Of a DNA stretch of 59,261 bases, positions 35,017 through 44,143 are shown piece by piece (within the stretch, counting starts at the first letter, position 1; the number at the start of each line of letters is the position of its first letter). The DNA lies in NCBI GenBank assembly GCA_041391765.1, contig JAWKNJ010000036.1, forward strand, positions 1-59,261, given 5' to 3'. Below the pieces are notes generated by a model that worked only from the letters and a program-made list of their open reading frames with translations, searched no databases and had not been told where the DNA came from. The position numbers and the translations under genes are program-made. This stretch comes from SHAN690 sp041391765 (GTDB lineage Bacteria; Bacteroidota; Bacteroidia; Flavobacteriales_G; Salibacteraceae).

Positions 35017-36231
35017 CTACGCTTCTGCTTCGGATTCGGAGGTAAGACCAGCTTCCCTTTGAATCCAAGTTAGGTCACCAATCCTCAGCTTTCCTTTATC
35101 GGTTTTAATTAAAAGCTTGTTCTCCATGGTTATTTCAATGTCAAAATTTGCTGAGGCTAATGCAGCGGCAATTCTGTCCACTAACATATTTTCAAACTCA
35201 ATCTCACGTTGTCTTATTTGTAGCTCGCGTTCGCGGTTATCAAGTTCTTTTGATCTTAGTTCTTGTTCCTTGAGTCGAATGTCCAGATCATGTTTTTTCT
35301 TGGCCTGTTCAGCAGTCATCATATTCTCCATCTCCCGATCCAATTTTTCAGTTCTCTTTTTTACTTCTTCAATTGGAACAATGTGGCGATCAAGGCCATA
35401 GGACTCAGCCGCATCCAAAGCCTTATGAGTAAGTTGAAGAGCTTTTTTCTTTGCTTTTGGAGACATGAAAACTAGCATTAGCCATTCTCTAAAACTTGCT
35501 ATTTCAACACTCAGCACTTCAACCTCAACATCTTCGATATAGCCAAATGATGAGGTGATCTCGTTTAGGAACTTATGTGTTGCAACTGCGTCACGAGAGT
35601 TGACCCATATCTCAAGTTCAAACTCGTCATATGCTTTTTTCCTGAGTTCACTCTTATAGTTAAAGTGTGGGGTTGATCTTTTCCGTAATTGCTTTTTCAA
35701 GTACCTGATCAAGTCATCATGGAGATCATCTCTATAGAATTGAAGCGGCCTTGTTTGTTTAAGCTCCTTATTAACTAAAACTTGAAAGTTCTCATTGAAC
35801 TTAACGACTGACCAATCCGCTAACATTTTGTTTCTGAAAAACCGATCAACTTGGGCAACATTAAGTTGCAGTATGTGAAAACGAGAGAATCCATTTAGCA
35901 ATCGAATTAGTTCATCCAAGAATTGGGTTAGCACTAACTCCAGCTCTTTTCTTGTCTTCGGAGAAACCATGATCGTCCAAAACTTTATTACCTCTTTAAT
36001 TCTTTTGACCAACTCTTTCCGAGACTCAATCACATCCTTTGAGGTATCGACATCAAGATCAAGTGCTTTCTCAACTAATCGATCAAGCTTTACAAGTCGA
36101 GACTCAATATCATTGTACAATTCATCATCGATTCTGTTTTTAATCTTGAGTTTTTCAAGGTTCCTGAGTAGCTTTTCCACAACGCTCTTGTTGTCGCCCT
36201 CCCCCACTTCAATCAACGTTTCCTGTTCCAT
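35017..36231 (-). CDS. Coiled-coil protein of unknown function
   Basis: 404 residues, no signal or TM. Helical N-terminal half (residues 1-130) with many Leu/Lys/Glu heptads, a mixed middle (ELEIWVNSRDAVATHKFLNEITSSFGYIEDVEVEVLSVEIASFREWLMLVF), a strong coiled coil at about 295-350 (KKHDLDIRLKEQELRSKELDNRERELQIRQREIEFE, a run that continues), and a C-terminal small domain (MENKLLIKTDKGKLRIGDLTW). No family recognised. It follows the 61-residue gene by ten bases and converges on the HNH gene. Confidence 0.6.
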   Translation of the reverse strand: MEQETLIEVGEGDNKSVVEKLLRNLEKLKIKNRIDDELYNDIESRLVKLDRLVEKALDLDVDTSKDVIESRKELVKRIKEVIKFWTIMVSPKTRKELELVLTQFLDELIRLLNGFSRFHILQLNVAQVDRFFRNKMLADWSVVKFNENFQVLVNKELKQTRPLQFYRDDLHDDLIRYLKKQLRKRSTPHFNYKSELRKKAYDEFELEIWVNSRDAVATHKFLNEITSSFGYIEDVEVEVLSVEIASFREWLMLVFMSPKAKKKALQLTHKALDAAESYGLDRHIVPIEEVKKRTEKLDREMENMMTAEQAKKKHDLDIRLKEQELRSKELDNRERELQIRQREIEFENMLVDRIAAALASANFDIEITMENKLLIKTDKGKLRIGDLTWIQREAGLTSESEAEA

Positions 36232-36241
36232 TAGTTAGGAA

Positions 36242-36427
36242 TTAATATCCATTCATGACGTTTGTTGCCCTTTCCAAATCAATTTCGAGTACATCCTTTA
36301 TCACATTCTCATTCGGCTCGTAAATGACCTCGAAGAACTTTGAATCCGTGAAATACAAGTTAATCCGTTGCGCATAGTCTGTCCTTGTAGTGATATATCT
36401 TCCCTTTTCTAAGACAGTCAGATTCAT
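36242..36427 (-). CDS. Small protein co-transcribed with the coiled-coil gene
   Basis: 61 residues, no signal. The sequence (GRYITTRTDYAQRINLYF, then FEVIYEPNENVIKDVLEIDLERA) suggests a small two-strand, one-helix domain. No family recognised. It stops ten bases before the 404-residue gene on the same strand. TATCTTTC (one mismatch to TAnnTTTG) lies about seven bases before the ATG, with a TTG about 17 bases further up, so it begins an operon. Confidence 0.5.
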   Translation of the reverse strand: MNLTVLEKGRYITTRTDYAQRINLYFTDSKFFEVIYEPNENVIKDVLEIDLERATNVMNGY

Positions 36428-36559
36428 GGAAGTGGAAAGATAAATATATACTCTATGGCAAGGCCTTTTATGAGAAGATCGAGAAGGAGGCGTTCAGATA
36501 ATTGGTCAATTAGAAAATGATATAATTTGATGATAAGGGATTCGTGTTGAAACGAGTAG

Positions 36560-37933
36560 CTAGAAGCTAGCCGCCAGAAGTCTCCTCCCAAACTCATCCA
36601 CGTTCATCCCACCGAAATTCCCCGAACTCATGAGCAGCAGGTTGGATTGGCTCCAATTCCTAGATCTTAAGTCGGCTTGAATGTCCTCCGTCTTCGTGTA
36701 AACGATTAAGTCGTCTCGACCAAAAGCGGCCTTCACCTCTTCCCTGCTGATCGGGTCTAGCTTCTTGTGGGCAATGGTTTCCTCTTTGTAAAACACGATG
36801 GCTTCATCAGCTGCGTCCATCGTGCCTTTGTATTCCTTCATGAACTCCTTGGTCAGGCTGCTGAACGTGTGCAGCTCCATGCAGGCCACCAGTTTCCGCT
36901 CTGGCCATTGATGCTTCACCGCGTTGGTTGTGGCTACCAGTTTTGATGGTGAGTGCGCAAAGTCCTTATAGACCACCGTGTAATCGTTTCTTCCGATCTC
37001 CTCTAGCCTGCGGCTGGCCCCGGTGAAATCAGCAATGGATTCGAAGAAAGTCTTCGCGTCAATCCCCAATTGCTGACACACCAACCGCGCGCCATTCATG
37101 TTTTGCAGGTTGTGATCGCCAAATACGCTGATTGGAAAAGTGGCTCCTTCAAAATGAACGATAGTTTGTCCGTTTGTGATTTCATGTTCAGGCGTTGAAT
37201 AGGGTAATCGATTCAAATGCTTGGCTTTGGCATTTGCCATTTCATTCAGCGTTTGATCCGCTTGACAATAGATTAGCGAGTCACCGGAGGCCATGTCGTC
37301 CATGAACTTGCTGAACTGCTCCCTGTAGTTTTCCCAAGTTGGAAACACGTTGATGTGATCCCACGCAATGCCCGATATCAATGCTATTTGTGGATGATAC
37401 AAGTGAAACTTTGGTCTGCGATCAATTGGTGAGCTCAGGTACTCATCCCCTTCCAACACAATAACAGGCGCCTTGCTTAAACGCACCATGGTTTCGAATC
37501 CTTGAATTTGTGCACCGACCAGATAGTCAAAGTCGCGGCCCAACTTCTTCAAAACATGCAGGATCATGGATGTGATGGTGGTCTTACCATGACTTCCGGC
37601 AATAACGACACGCGTTTTGTCCTTGCTCTGCTCGTAGATAAATTCCGGATAGGAATAGACCTTCACACCCAATTCTTGTGCTCGAACCAATTCGGGATTG
37701 TCAATTCGGGCATGCATTCCCAGAATAATGGCATCCAATCCAGCGTGAATTTTATTGGCATACCAACCCATCTCTACCGGCAACAATCCTTTGGAAGCCA
37801 ACCGGGTTCTACTCGGCTCAAAGATTTCATCATCGGAACCCGTGACGTGATGACCAAGCTCATGCATTGCCAATGCCAAGTTGTGCATGGCAGCACCTCC
37901 AATGGCGATAAAGTGTACGTTCAGTTTTTGCAT
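36560..37933 (-). CDS. mpl: UDP-N-acetylmuramate:L-alanyl-gamma-D-glutamyl-meso-diaminopimelate ligase
   Basis: 457 residues from the ATG at 37933 (MQKLNVHFIAIGGAAM); a TTG nine bases upstream is inside the promoter. Mur ligase order: N-terminal Rossmann (GGAAMHNLALAMHELGHHVTGSD), central ATPase with GSHGKTTITSMI, and the C-terminal domain with FTGASRRLEEIG and YKDFAHSPSKL. HSP in place of the HHP of MurC, and the shorter length, favour Mpl over MurC. It reattaches recycled murein tripeptide to UDP-MurNAc, in keeping with murQ at 50729. Confidence 0.88.
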   Translation of the reverse strand: MQKLNVHFIAIGGAAMHNLALAMHELGHHVTGSDDEIFEPSRTRLASKGLLPVEMGWYANKIHAGLDAIILGMHARIDNPELVRAQELGVKVYSYPEFIYEQSKDKTRVVIAGSHGKTTITSMILHVLKKLGRDFDYLVGAQIQGFETMVRLSKAPVIVLEGDEYLSSPIDRRPKFHLYHPQIALISGIAWDHINVFPTWENYREQFSKFMDDMASGDSLIYCQADQTLNEMANAKAKHLNRLPYSTPEHEITNGQTIVHFEGATFPISVFGDHNLQNMNGARLVCQQLGIDAKTFFESIADFTGASRRLEEIGRNDYTVVYKDFAHSPSKLVATTNAVKHQWPERKLVACMELHTFSSLTKEFMKEYKGTMDAADEAIVFYKEETIAHKKLDPISREEVKAAFGRDDLIVYTKTEDIQADLRSRNWSQSNLLLMSSGNFGGMNVDEFGRRLLAASF

Positions 37934-37939
37934 CGAAGT

Positions 37940-37969
37940 CAAAGCTATTTAGTGAATTGACCAGAATCA
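37940..37969 (-). promoter_or_regulatory. Promoter of mpl
   Basis: Minus-strand TTG, a 20-base spacer and a perfect TAGCTTTG (37947-37940). Only six bases separate it from the ATG at 37933, so the message should be leaderless or almost so. Confidence 0.65.
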
Positions 37970-38051
37970 ATCCCTTGGTGCTGAAATACAAACATTCAAA
38001 GGTTGGCAGCGATTAGAAGGCATATCAATGCGCTTCATGCATGGCAAATCA

Positions 38052-38059
38052 TACATTTG
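38052..38059 (+). promoter_or_regulatory. Promoter -7 element of the aldolase gene
   Basis: Perfect TACATTTG, 22 bases before the ATG at 38082. No TTG at the usual distance. Confidence 0.5.
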
Positions 38060-38081
38060 CGCCTCTTAAAATTGACATGCC

Positions 38082-39149
38082 ATGGCAGGAGTATTGAACG
38101 CACAGGAAGCCCTTGAATTATTCGAAAAATCCAAGAAACACAAGATCGCCTACCCAGCGGTCAATGTAGTTAGTACGCAGTCTGTGAACGCTGTCATGGA
38201 AGCTGCGGCCAAGGCTAAATCTCCCGTAATCATTCAATTCAGCAATGGTGGTGCGCTTTTCTACGCAGGCAAGTCATTGAACAACGAAGGCGAAAAAGCG
38301 GCAATCGCTGGTGCAATTTCCGGTGCTAAGCACATTCACCAAATGGCTGAACTGTATGGTGTTGACGTGATACTTCACACCGATCACAGCGCTAGAAAGT
38401 TGTTGCCATGGATTGATGGTTTGCTGGCTGCCGGTGAAAAGCACTACGCTGAGACAGGCCGTCCACTCTACACGAGCCACATGATAGACTTGAGTGAAGA
38501 ACCGATCAAAGAGAATATTGAAACTTGCGTTGAATACCACAAGCGCATGTCTAAAATCGACATGATTTTGGAAATCGAATTGGGTGTAACCGGTGGTGAA
38601 GAAGACGGAGTGGACAACACTGGCATCGATAGTTCAAAGCTTTACACGCAGCCGAATGAAGTGGGATATGCTTACGAGCGATTGAATGCGATAAGTCCGA
38701 ATTTCACGATTGCCGCTGCTTTTGGGAACGTGCACGGAGTGTACAAGCCAGGTAACGTAAAATTGACTCCTATCATTCTGAAGAACAGCCAAGATTATAT
38801 CAAGAAGACTTTCAATATCGATCGTGAAAATCCGGTGAACTTCGTGTTTCACGGTGGCTCTGGATCAACTCGCGCAGAAATACGTGAAGGAATTGACTAC
38901 GGGGTGATCAAGATGAACATCGACACCGATACGCAATGGGCGTTTTGGGATGGTGTGCGCGCCTTCGAAGCGAAGAACCGGGCCTATCTGCAAGGTCAAT
39001 TGGGTAACCCGGAAGGCGAAGACAAGCCGAACAAAAACTACTACGACCCTAGAAAGTGGCTTCGCGAAGGTGAAAAGACTATGGTGGCTCGATTGATGAC
39101 TGCGTTTGAGGATTTGAATTCGGTGGGAGCGAATGATAAGGTGAAATAG
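38082..39149 (+). CDS. fbaA: Class II fructose-1,6-bisphosphate aldolase
   Basis: 355 residues, the normal length of the FbaA type. Zinc and catalytic motifs: VILHTDHSARKLLPW (Asp and His about 106-108), ELGVTGGEEDGVDN (about 165-178), AAFGNVHGVYKPGNVKL (His about 224), FVFHGGSGSTRAEI (His about 262) and GVIKMNIDTDTQWAF. It cleaves fructose-1,6-bisphosphate in glycolysis and works in reverse for gluconeogenesis, in the cytoplasm. Monocistronic by position; the downstream hairpin at 39152-39256 can end its transcript. Confidence 0.93.
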   Translation: MAGVLNAQEALELFEKSKKHKIAYPAVNVVSTQSVNAVMEAAAKAKSPVIIQFSNGGALFYAGKSLNNEGEKAAIAGAISGAKHIHQMAELYGVDVILHTDHSARKLLPWIDGLLAAGEKHYAETGRPLYTSHMIDLSEEPIKENIETCVEYHKRMSKIDMILEIELGVTGGEEDGVDNTGIDSSKLYTQPNEVGYAYERLNAISPNFTIAAAFGNVHGVYKPGNVKLTPIILKNSQDYIKKTFNIDRENPVNFVFHGGSGSTRAEIREGIDYGVIKMNIDTDTQWAFWDGVRAFEAKNRAYLQGQLGNPEGEDKPNKNYYDPRKWLREGEKTMVARLMTAFEDLNSVGANDKVK

Positions 39150-39151
39150 AT

Positions 39152-39256
39152 TTTAGATAAAAGACAATAGACTATAGACTTTGCATAGAGTTTTTCATCA
39201 GAGAATTTGCTGCAAGCGCAAGTCTTTAATCTTTCGTCTTACTTCTTTTATCTAAA
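39152..39256. repeat. Long imperfect hairpin between convergent genes
   Basis: Thirteen-base perfect arms TTTAGATAAAAGA (39152-39164) and TCTTTTATCTAAA (39244-39256) enclose imperfect AGAC-rich continuation (GACAATAGACTATAGACTT against AAGTCTTTAATCTTTCGTC). It can act as a two-way terminator. Similar A/G/T-rich inverted repeats occur between convergent genes in many Bacteroidota. Confidence 0.6.
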
Positions 39257-39266
39257 GTTCTTTCGT

Positions 39267-39563
39267 CTACAGACCTTTCAAAAGCTTCTCTAATGCCTGC
39301 AGGTGTTGATCAAAGGCCTTTCTACCTTCATCAGTTACTCGGAAAGTCGTGTTGGGTTTCTTACCCACGAAGCGCTTTCTGATTTCTACAAAGCCCTTCT
39401 TCTCCAGTGCGCTGACGTGACTGGCCAAATTGCCATCAGTCACTTGCAGAAGCGTCTTTAATTCGTTGAACTCCACCCACTGGTTGACGCAAAGAATGGA
39501 CATGAGACCAAGCCTAATCCTGCTCTCAAACGCCTTATCCAGTTGATGAATGATCGCGTTCAT
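39267..39563 (-). CDS. Winged-helix transcriptional regulator
   Basis: 98 residues from the ATG at 39563, whose ATGA overlaps the stop of the membrane-protein gene. The earlier in-frame start at 39629 lies wholly inside that gene. MarR/ArsR-like winged helix: FNELKTLLQVTDGNLASHVSALEKKGFVEI is the recognition part and GKKPNTTFRVTDEGRKAF the wing. This one-domain type is common in Bacteroidota next to a small membrane protein, as here, and probably controls its own operon. Confidence 0.85.
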   Translation of the reverse strand: MNAIIHQLDKAFESRIRLGLMSILCVNQWVEFNELKTLLQVTDGNLASHVSALEKKGFVEIRKRFVGKKPNTTFRVTDEGRKAFDQHLQALEKLLKGL

Positions 39564-40204
39564 CGGTCGTGGCGTAGATACATTAAGATTCCGTAGATGA
39601 TGTGAAGCAACCCGAATCCGGCTGCCCAAAAAATGAGTCCTTGTCCCTTAAAAACCAGACCGAGCAAGCCTATTATGATTTCTGAAATTCCGAGGTAATT
39701 GATCTCTTCGAACGAATGTTTCCCCGCGTTCAATAGTGCTAAACCGTAAAAAATCAGCGTTGCAGGAGCAATGATGGCTATCAACCCGTGATAGAACATG
39801 ATCACGCAAAAAATGCCCCCTGCAGCAAGCGGAATGCTTAAGTTGATCAGCATTTGACGACTATATGCTCCCCACAACGGTTGTCCCTTTCTGACGGCCT
39901 TCCTTCGACTCAAGTAATAACTGGTGAGCACAGAAAGCACAAATACGAGTAGTGCATCAATGATCAGAAAGTTAACCACGCTCCAATCCACGCGGATGAT
40001 TTCACCGGTACCAAAATCTGTGTCTTCCGATCGAAAAACCCACGGTCCCTGATTGGTCTTCCACCAAGCGGCAGCTGCTCCCGCAAGCGCAAAAAGCCCG
40101 CTGAACACTCCGGCCAAACCACTCAACGAGATGAATCTTGTGCTGCGCTCCATCAGGTCTCTGATATCCTTCAGAGCATCCAATTGTTCATTCTGTGCAC
40201 TCAT
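39560..40204 (-). CDS. Integral membrane protein paired with the winged-helix regulator
   Basis: 214 residues from the ATG at 40204 (MSAQNEQLDALKDIRDLMERSTRFISLSG); the upstream start at 40288 is unlikely. About six TM helices, beginning FISLSGLAGVFSGLFALAGAAAAW. A soluble N-terminal helix (LDALKDIRDLMERST) precedes them. Unknown function; the pair with a winged-helix regulator is a recurring Bacteroidota arrangement. Confidence 0.75.
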   Translation of the reverse strand: MSAQNEQLDALKDIRDLMERSTRFISLSGLAGVFSGLFALAGAAAAWWKTNQGPWVFRSEDTDFGTGEIIRVDWSVVNFLIIDALLVFVLSVLTSYYLSRRKAVRKGQPLWGAYSRQMLINLSIPLAAGGIFCVIMFYHGLIAIIAPATLIFYGLALLNAGKHSFEEINYLGISEIIIGLLGLVFKGQGLIFWAAGFGLLHIIYGILMYLRHDR

Positions 40205-40291
40205 AAATTCTACTTTGAAACGCAAAGTACACGATTTAAGCATTTGACTTACCCCCGATGCAAGGAACATTAATTTGTTTGCATCCAACCT

Positions 40292-40320
40292 TTGCGGCTT
40301 CTTATAGTCTTTTACATTTA
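40292..40320 (+). promoter_or_regulatory. Promoter of the T9SS adhesin operon
   Basis: TTG at 40292-40294, an 18-base spacer and TACATTTA (40313-40320, one mismatch). The ATG follows ten bases later, at 40331. Confidence 0.55.
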
Positions 40321-40330
40321 GACATTATTT

Positions 40331-43300
40331 ATGCGTACGGTCTTCCTCCTTTTCACACTACTTTTTTTGACCAACTTGGCCTCAAGTCAAGGCTTCATTG
40401 AAAACCGAGGACAGTGGGCAGAAGACTTTGCCTACAAGCTTGACTTAAAGGATGGAGCCGTATTCCTAGAATCCGAGCAGCTTACCTTCCATATCGTTGA
40501 TAAAAGTGGACTGTATGGCGTGCACTTTCAAAGAGACTCTTCTCTGGCAGACAACATTGAACACCATCATGCTTTTCGCCTCGAGTTTATGGGCGCCAAT
40601 CATGATTGCAGCAAAACGACCTCAAGGCCTTATCCACATTACGTAAACTACTTCCTGGGCTCGGATGAAAGCAAATGGCAGTCATATATTACCCCAAAGC
40701 ATGAAGTCATCTATAATCAATTGTATGAAGGTATTGACCTACACGTCATTGAGAACAACGATCGGCTTAAGTATGAATTTCAACTGGAACCCGGTGTTGA
40801 TCCCAGAACTATCAGAATCCGTTTTGAAGGGTTGAGTGACCTGAAACTTGACCGACATGGAAACTTATTGATGCAGACCTCCATCATCGACATCATGGAA
40901 TCAAGACCAGTGGTTTATCAGAAGCGCGGGAAACACAAATGGGAGATTCCGGCAGAGTTCGTCATTGCTGGTAATGTGGTTTCCTATGCTATTCAGGACT
41001 ATGATACGAACCTGCCGCTGATTATTGACCCGGAGTTGGTGTTCTCCACGTTTTCGGGCTCTACAGCTGACAATTGGGGATTCACGGCTACCCCCGACCA
41101 TCAAGGTCATGCTTTTTCCGGAAGTGCAGCTTCGGGTACTGGGTATCCAACAACAAGCGGGGCATATGACATTAGCTTCAATGGTCAAGTTCCTGGTGCG
41201 TTTGGATCAGTACCTGGAGATGTTTGTATTACTAAGTTCTCAGAAGATGGGGCATCATTAATATACTCAACCTATTTCGGGGGAAGTTCCAATGAAATTC
41301 CTCATAGCATGATTTGCGATGATAATGGGATTTTGTATGTTTTCGGCACTACGGGTTCTGATGACCTTCCAACCACCAGTGGTGCCATAAGCAGATCTCA
41401 TAAAGGTGGCAACGATGTGGAACCAACTATGGGTATACCCTACAATGATGGTGCAGACATGTTTATCGCGAAGTTTAATGCCACTGGCTCATCGCTGTTA
41501 GCAGCAACCTACCTTGGTGGCGAAGGAACCGATGGTTTAAATCTTGACAACAACTTAAGATACAACTATGCGGATGATGCAAGGGGCGAAATAACGCTGG
41601 ATAAGGATGGTAATGTTTTGATTATTTCTTCGACCACGAGCAACAATTTCCCAGAATCTTCGAAAGGTTTTCAATCAGCAAAAAGTACTGGTCAAGACGC
41701 GATTGTTGCCAAACTCAAGAATAGTCTAAAAGATATCATTTGGAGCACGTATTTAGGTGGTAATGGTGCAGATGCTGGATATGGAATAACAGTAGCGAGT
41801 GACAATAGCATTTATGTATGCGGTGGAACAACATCTACCAATTTTCCCACAAGGACAGGGGGTTTTCAACTTTCCAAAGATCAACAAGAAGATGCCTTTA
41901 TTTCTCACATTAGTGAAAATGGAAAAGTGTTAGAGCACTCAACATATTTTGGGTCTAATCGATATGATCAGATGTATCTGATTCAGGTTGATCGATTCAA
42001 TAATCCGCATGTTTTCGGTCAAACTGAACACACAGGTAGTGATTTTATTTTCAATGCCGGCATCAACGATGCTGGTGGCTCACAAGTGATTGCAAAATTT
42101 CGACCCGACCTAGGATCATTAATTTGGAGTACGCAGATTGGGTCCACTCCAGGACATCCAAACATTTCTCCGACTGCACTATTAGTAGATGTCTGTAATT
42201 CCATCTACATAGCGGGCTGGGGAGGATTTACCAATGAAAGCAACGGTGACCAAGCATTGGAAAGTGTTGCGGGACTGCCAACAACAACCAATGCTGAAAA
42301 GCAAGATACTGACCCAGCCGAATCCGACTTTTACCTCGCAGTATTTGAATCAGATATGAATTCGATCATTTACGGAACTTATTTTGGCGGTAATCAAGAA
42401 CCAAACTCATTTGACGCTGAACATGTTGATGGTGGTACGAGCCGATTCGACAGGAGCGGTAAAGTTTATCAAGCCGTTTGTGCAGGCTGTGGAAGTTCCG
42501 ATGAATTCACAGTTACAGAAGGTGCTTGGTCAGAAACGAATAACAGCACCAATTGTAACAGTGCCATTTTCAAATTTGATTTTGAGCTTCCCATCATCAT
42601 AGCGAACTTTCAATCTCCACTATTCGGCTGTGCACCATTCACCGTAAATTTCGATAACCAAAGCAATGTTCAAAGTGCAACATCATTCTTCTGGACGGAA
42701 AACGGGATTCAATTTTCGACTGCAGCCAATCCGTCTCGCATTTTTACTCAACCGGGGGAATATGTCATTCAATTGGTAATTAGCGATCCTAATAGTTGCA
42801 ATCTTACTGACACGGTGTTTCAAGTAATCCAAATCAAGTCAGACAGCACCTACTATCTCCCTACTATCGACACGTGTATAGGAACGCCTGTAGTAATTGG
42901 GCCGGATCAAGATGTCTATGGGATTAGCGAAAACGCCCAATTCAGTTGGACACCATCAAATTTGGTTGATGATCCGAATGTGATAAACCCAACCGCAACC
43001 GTTAATAAGGACACAGAATTTCAATTGATTGTGAATTATGGTGGATGTCAAGAACGATTCATACAGAAAATCGGAGTGGACACCATTCCTATTGAAACCT
43101 CGAGAGATACCATAGTTTGTAGCAACTTCACTCCGTTCAACATCAAGGGAACCGCTAATGGACAGGCGGAATTTTTTCAATGGAGCGACAAACCAGACTT
43201 CAGTAATGTGCTATCAAATGATAGTGTCCTGCCTATAAACTCGCTCACTCTACCTATTAACAGATTCTACTTTAAGGCTGTTCAGTCTAATGGCTGTCCA

Positions 43301-44143
43301 ACATTTGACACCGTTAAGATTACCGTTTCAGACTATGACTTCCATTTAACTAACGACACTTTTATCTGCAAGAATGACGAGGCTCGAATTGAAGTGGTAA
43401 GCAATAACCCCGAGAACACCTACTACTATTATTGGACAAGGAATTTCTACTTGAGCGATCCGAATCAGGAGTTGCTGACGGATTCATCCAGCAATTTCCT
43501 TGAAATTCAAAATTCAGAGTCGCGAACCTACCATGTTTATGGAAAAAGCAAGCAAGTGCTCGGGTGCTTCGCTTATGACTCTGTGTTGGTGAACGTATCC
43601 AAACTCGATCGATCGCTGGTCAAAGCCAGTGCAGATGTCGACACATTCTACCTTGGCCAATCATTCCAACTTCATGGAGAACCTTCGGAAGGCTTCTATC
43701 AATACTGGACTCCGGGGACCTACCTTAGTGACAGCACCATTTCAGATCCAATTGCGCAGCCGAAGAAAGCTATGACCTACGTCTACACTGCATCCGACAG
43801 AGAAGTTCCGCAGTGCAGTTTTTCTGACACCGTTGAAGTGGCCCCTTATGAGATCATTTGTGGTGAGCCCGAAGTGTTCTTGCCATCGGCTTTCACACCG
43901 AATCTTGATGGTAAAAATGATGTAATTTATTTACGAGGTAGAAATGTAAAGGAGTTAGAACTGGCAATCTATGATCGCTGGGGAAGATTGATGTTTGAAA
44001 CCCACGATCAGAGCATCGGATGGGATGGAACTTTCAATGGATTGAAGGTTCAAAATGGAGTCTATGTTTATTACTACGAGGCAACGTGTATTGACGAACA
44101 GCGCATTTATCGCGAAGGCAACATAACCATATTCGGCCAATGA
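40331..44143 (+). CDS. Giant T9SS surface protein: DUF7948, SBBP repeats, PKD, type B sorting tail
   Basis: 1270 residues. Signal peptide MRTVFLLFTLLFLTNLASSQ. N-terminal DUF7948 domain (FIENRGQWAEDFAYKLDLKDGAVFLE, about 20-240), then SBBP beta-propeller repeats (about 245-640: YSTYFGGSSNEIPH, LAATYLGGEGTD, WSTYLGGNGADAGYG). A PKD/Ig part follows (about 755-1160: GCAPFTVNFDNQSN), then a gliding-motility-associated type B sorting tail (VFLPSAFTPNLDGKNDVIYL to YYYEATCIDEQRIYREGNITI, about 1180-1270). Type B tails go through T9SS with a PorP/SprF-type partner, which is the next gene. A surface adhesin is likely. Confidence 0.92.
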   Translation: MRTVFLLFTLLFLTNLASSQGFIENRGQWAEDFAYKLDLKDGAVFLESEQLTFHIVDKSGLYGVHFQRDSSLADNIEHHHAFRLEFMGANHDCSKTTSRPYPHYVNYFLGSDESKWQSYITPKHEVIYNQLYEGIDLHVIENNDRLKYEFQLEPGVDPRTIRIRFEGLSDLKLDRHGNLLMQTSIIDIMESRPVVYQKRGKHKWEIPAEFVIAGNVVSYAIQDYDTNLPLIIDPELVFSTFSGSTADNWGFTATPDHQGHAFSGSAASGTGYPTTSGAYDISFNGQVPGAFGSVPGDVCITKFSEDGASLIYSTYFGGSSNEIPHSMICDDNGILYVFGTTGSDDLPTTSGAISRSHKGGNDVEPTMGIPYNDGADMFIAKFNATGSSLLAATYLGGEGTDGLNLDNNLRYNYADDARGEITLDKDGNVLIISSTTSNNFPESSKGFQSAKSTGQDAIVAKLKNSLKDIIWSTYLGGNGADAGYGITVASDNSIYVCGGTTSTNFPTRTGGFQLSKDQQEDAFISHISENGKVLEHSTYFGSNRYDQMYLIQVDRFNNPHVFGQTEHTGSDFIFNAGINDAGGSQVIAKFRPDLGSLIWSTQIGSTPGHPNISPTALLVDVCNSIYIAGWGGFTNESNGDQALESVAGLPTTTNAEKQDTDPAESDFYLAVFESDMNSIIYGTYFGGNQEPNSFDAEHVDGGTSRFDRSGKVYQAVCAGCGSSDEFTVTEGAWSETNNSTNCNSAIFKFDFELPIIIANFQSPLFGCAPFTVNFDNQSNVQSATSFFWTENGIQFSTAANPSRIFTQPGEYVIQLVISDPNSCNLTDTVFQVIQIKSDSTYYLPTIDTCIGTPVVIGPDQDVYGISENAQFSWTPSNLVDDPNVINPTATVNKDTEFQLIVNYGGCQERFIQKIGVDTIPIETSRDTIVCSNFTPFNIKGTANGQAEFFQWSDKPDFSNVLSNDSVLPINSLTLPINRFYFKAVQSNGCPTFDTVKITVSDYDFHLTNDTFICKNDEARIEVVSNNPENTYYYYWTRNFYLSDPNQELLTDSSSNFLEIQNSESRTYHVYGKSKQVLGCFAYDSVLVNVSKLDRSLVKASADVDTFYLGQSFQLHGEPSEGFYQYWTPGTYLSDSTISDPIAQPKKAMTYVYTASDREVPQCSFSDTVEVAPYEIICGEPEVFLPSAFTPNLDGKNDVIYLRGRNVKELELAIYDRWGRLMFETHDQSIGWDGTFNGLKVQNGVYVYYYEATCIDEQRIYREGNITIFGQ

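Noticed and set aside
36435..36498. Possible gene remnant ending KIEKEAFR before a stop at the right edge of the accessory region
   Set aside because: Only about 20 codons, overlaps the likely promoter of the small gene at 36427, and no family match; too short to call a truncated gene.
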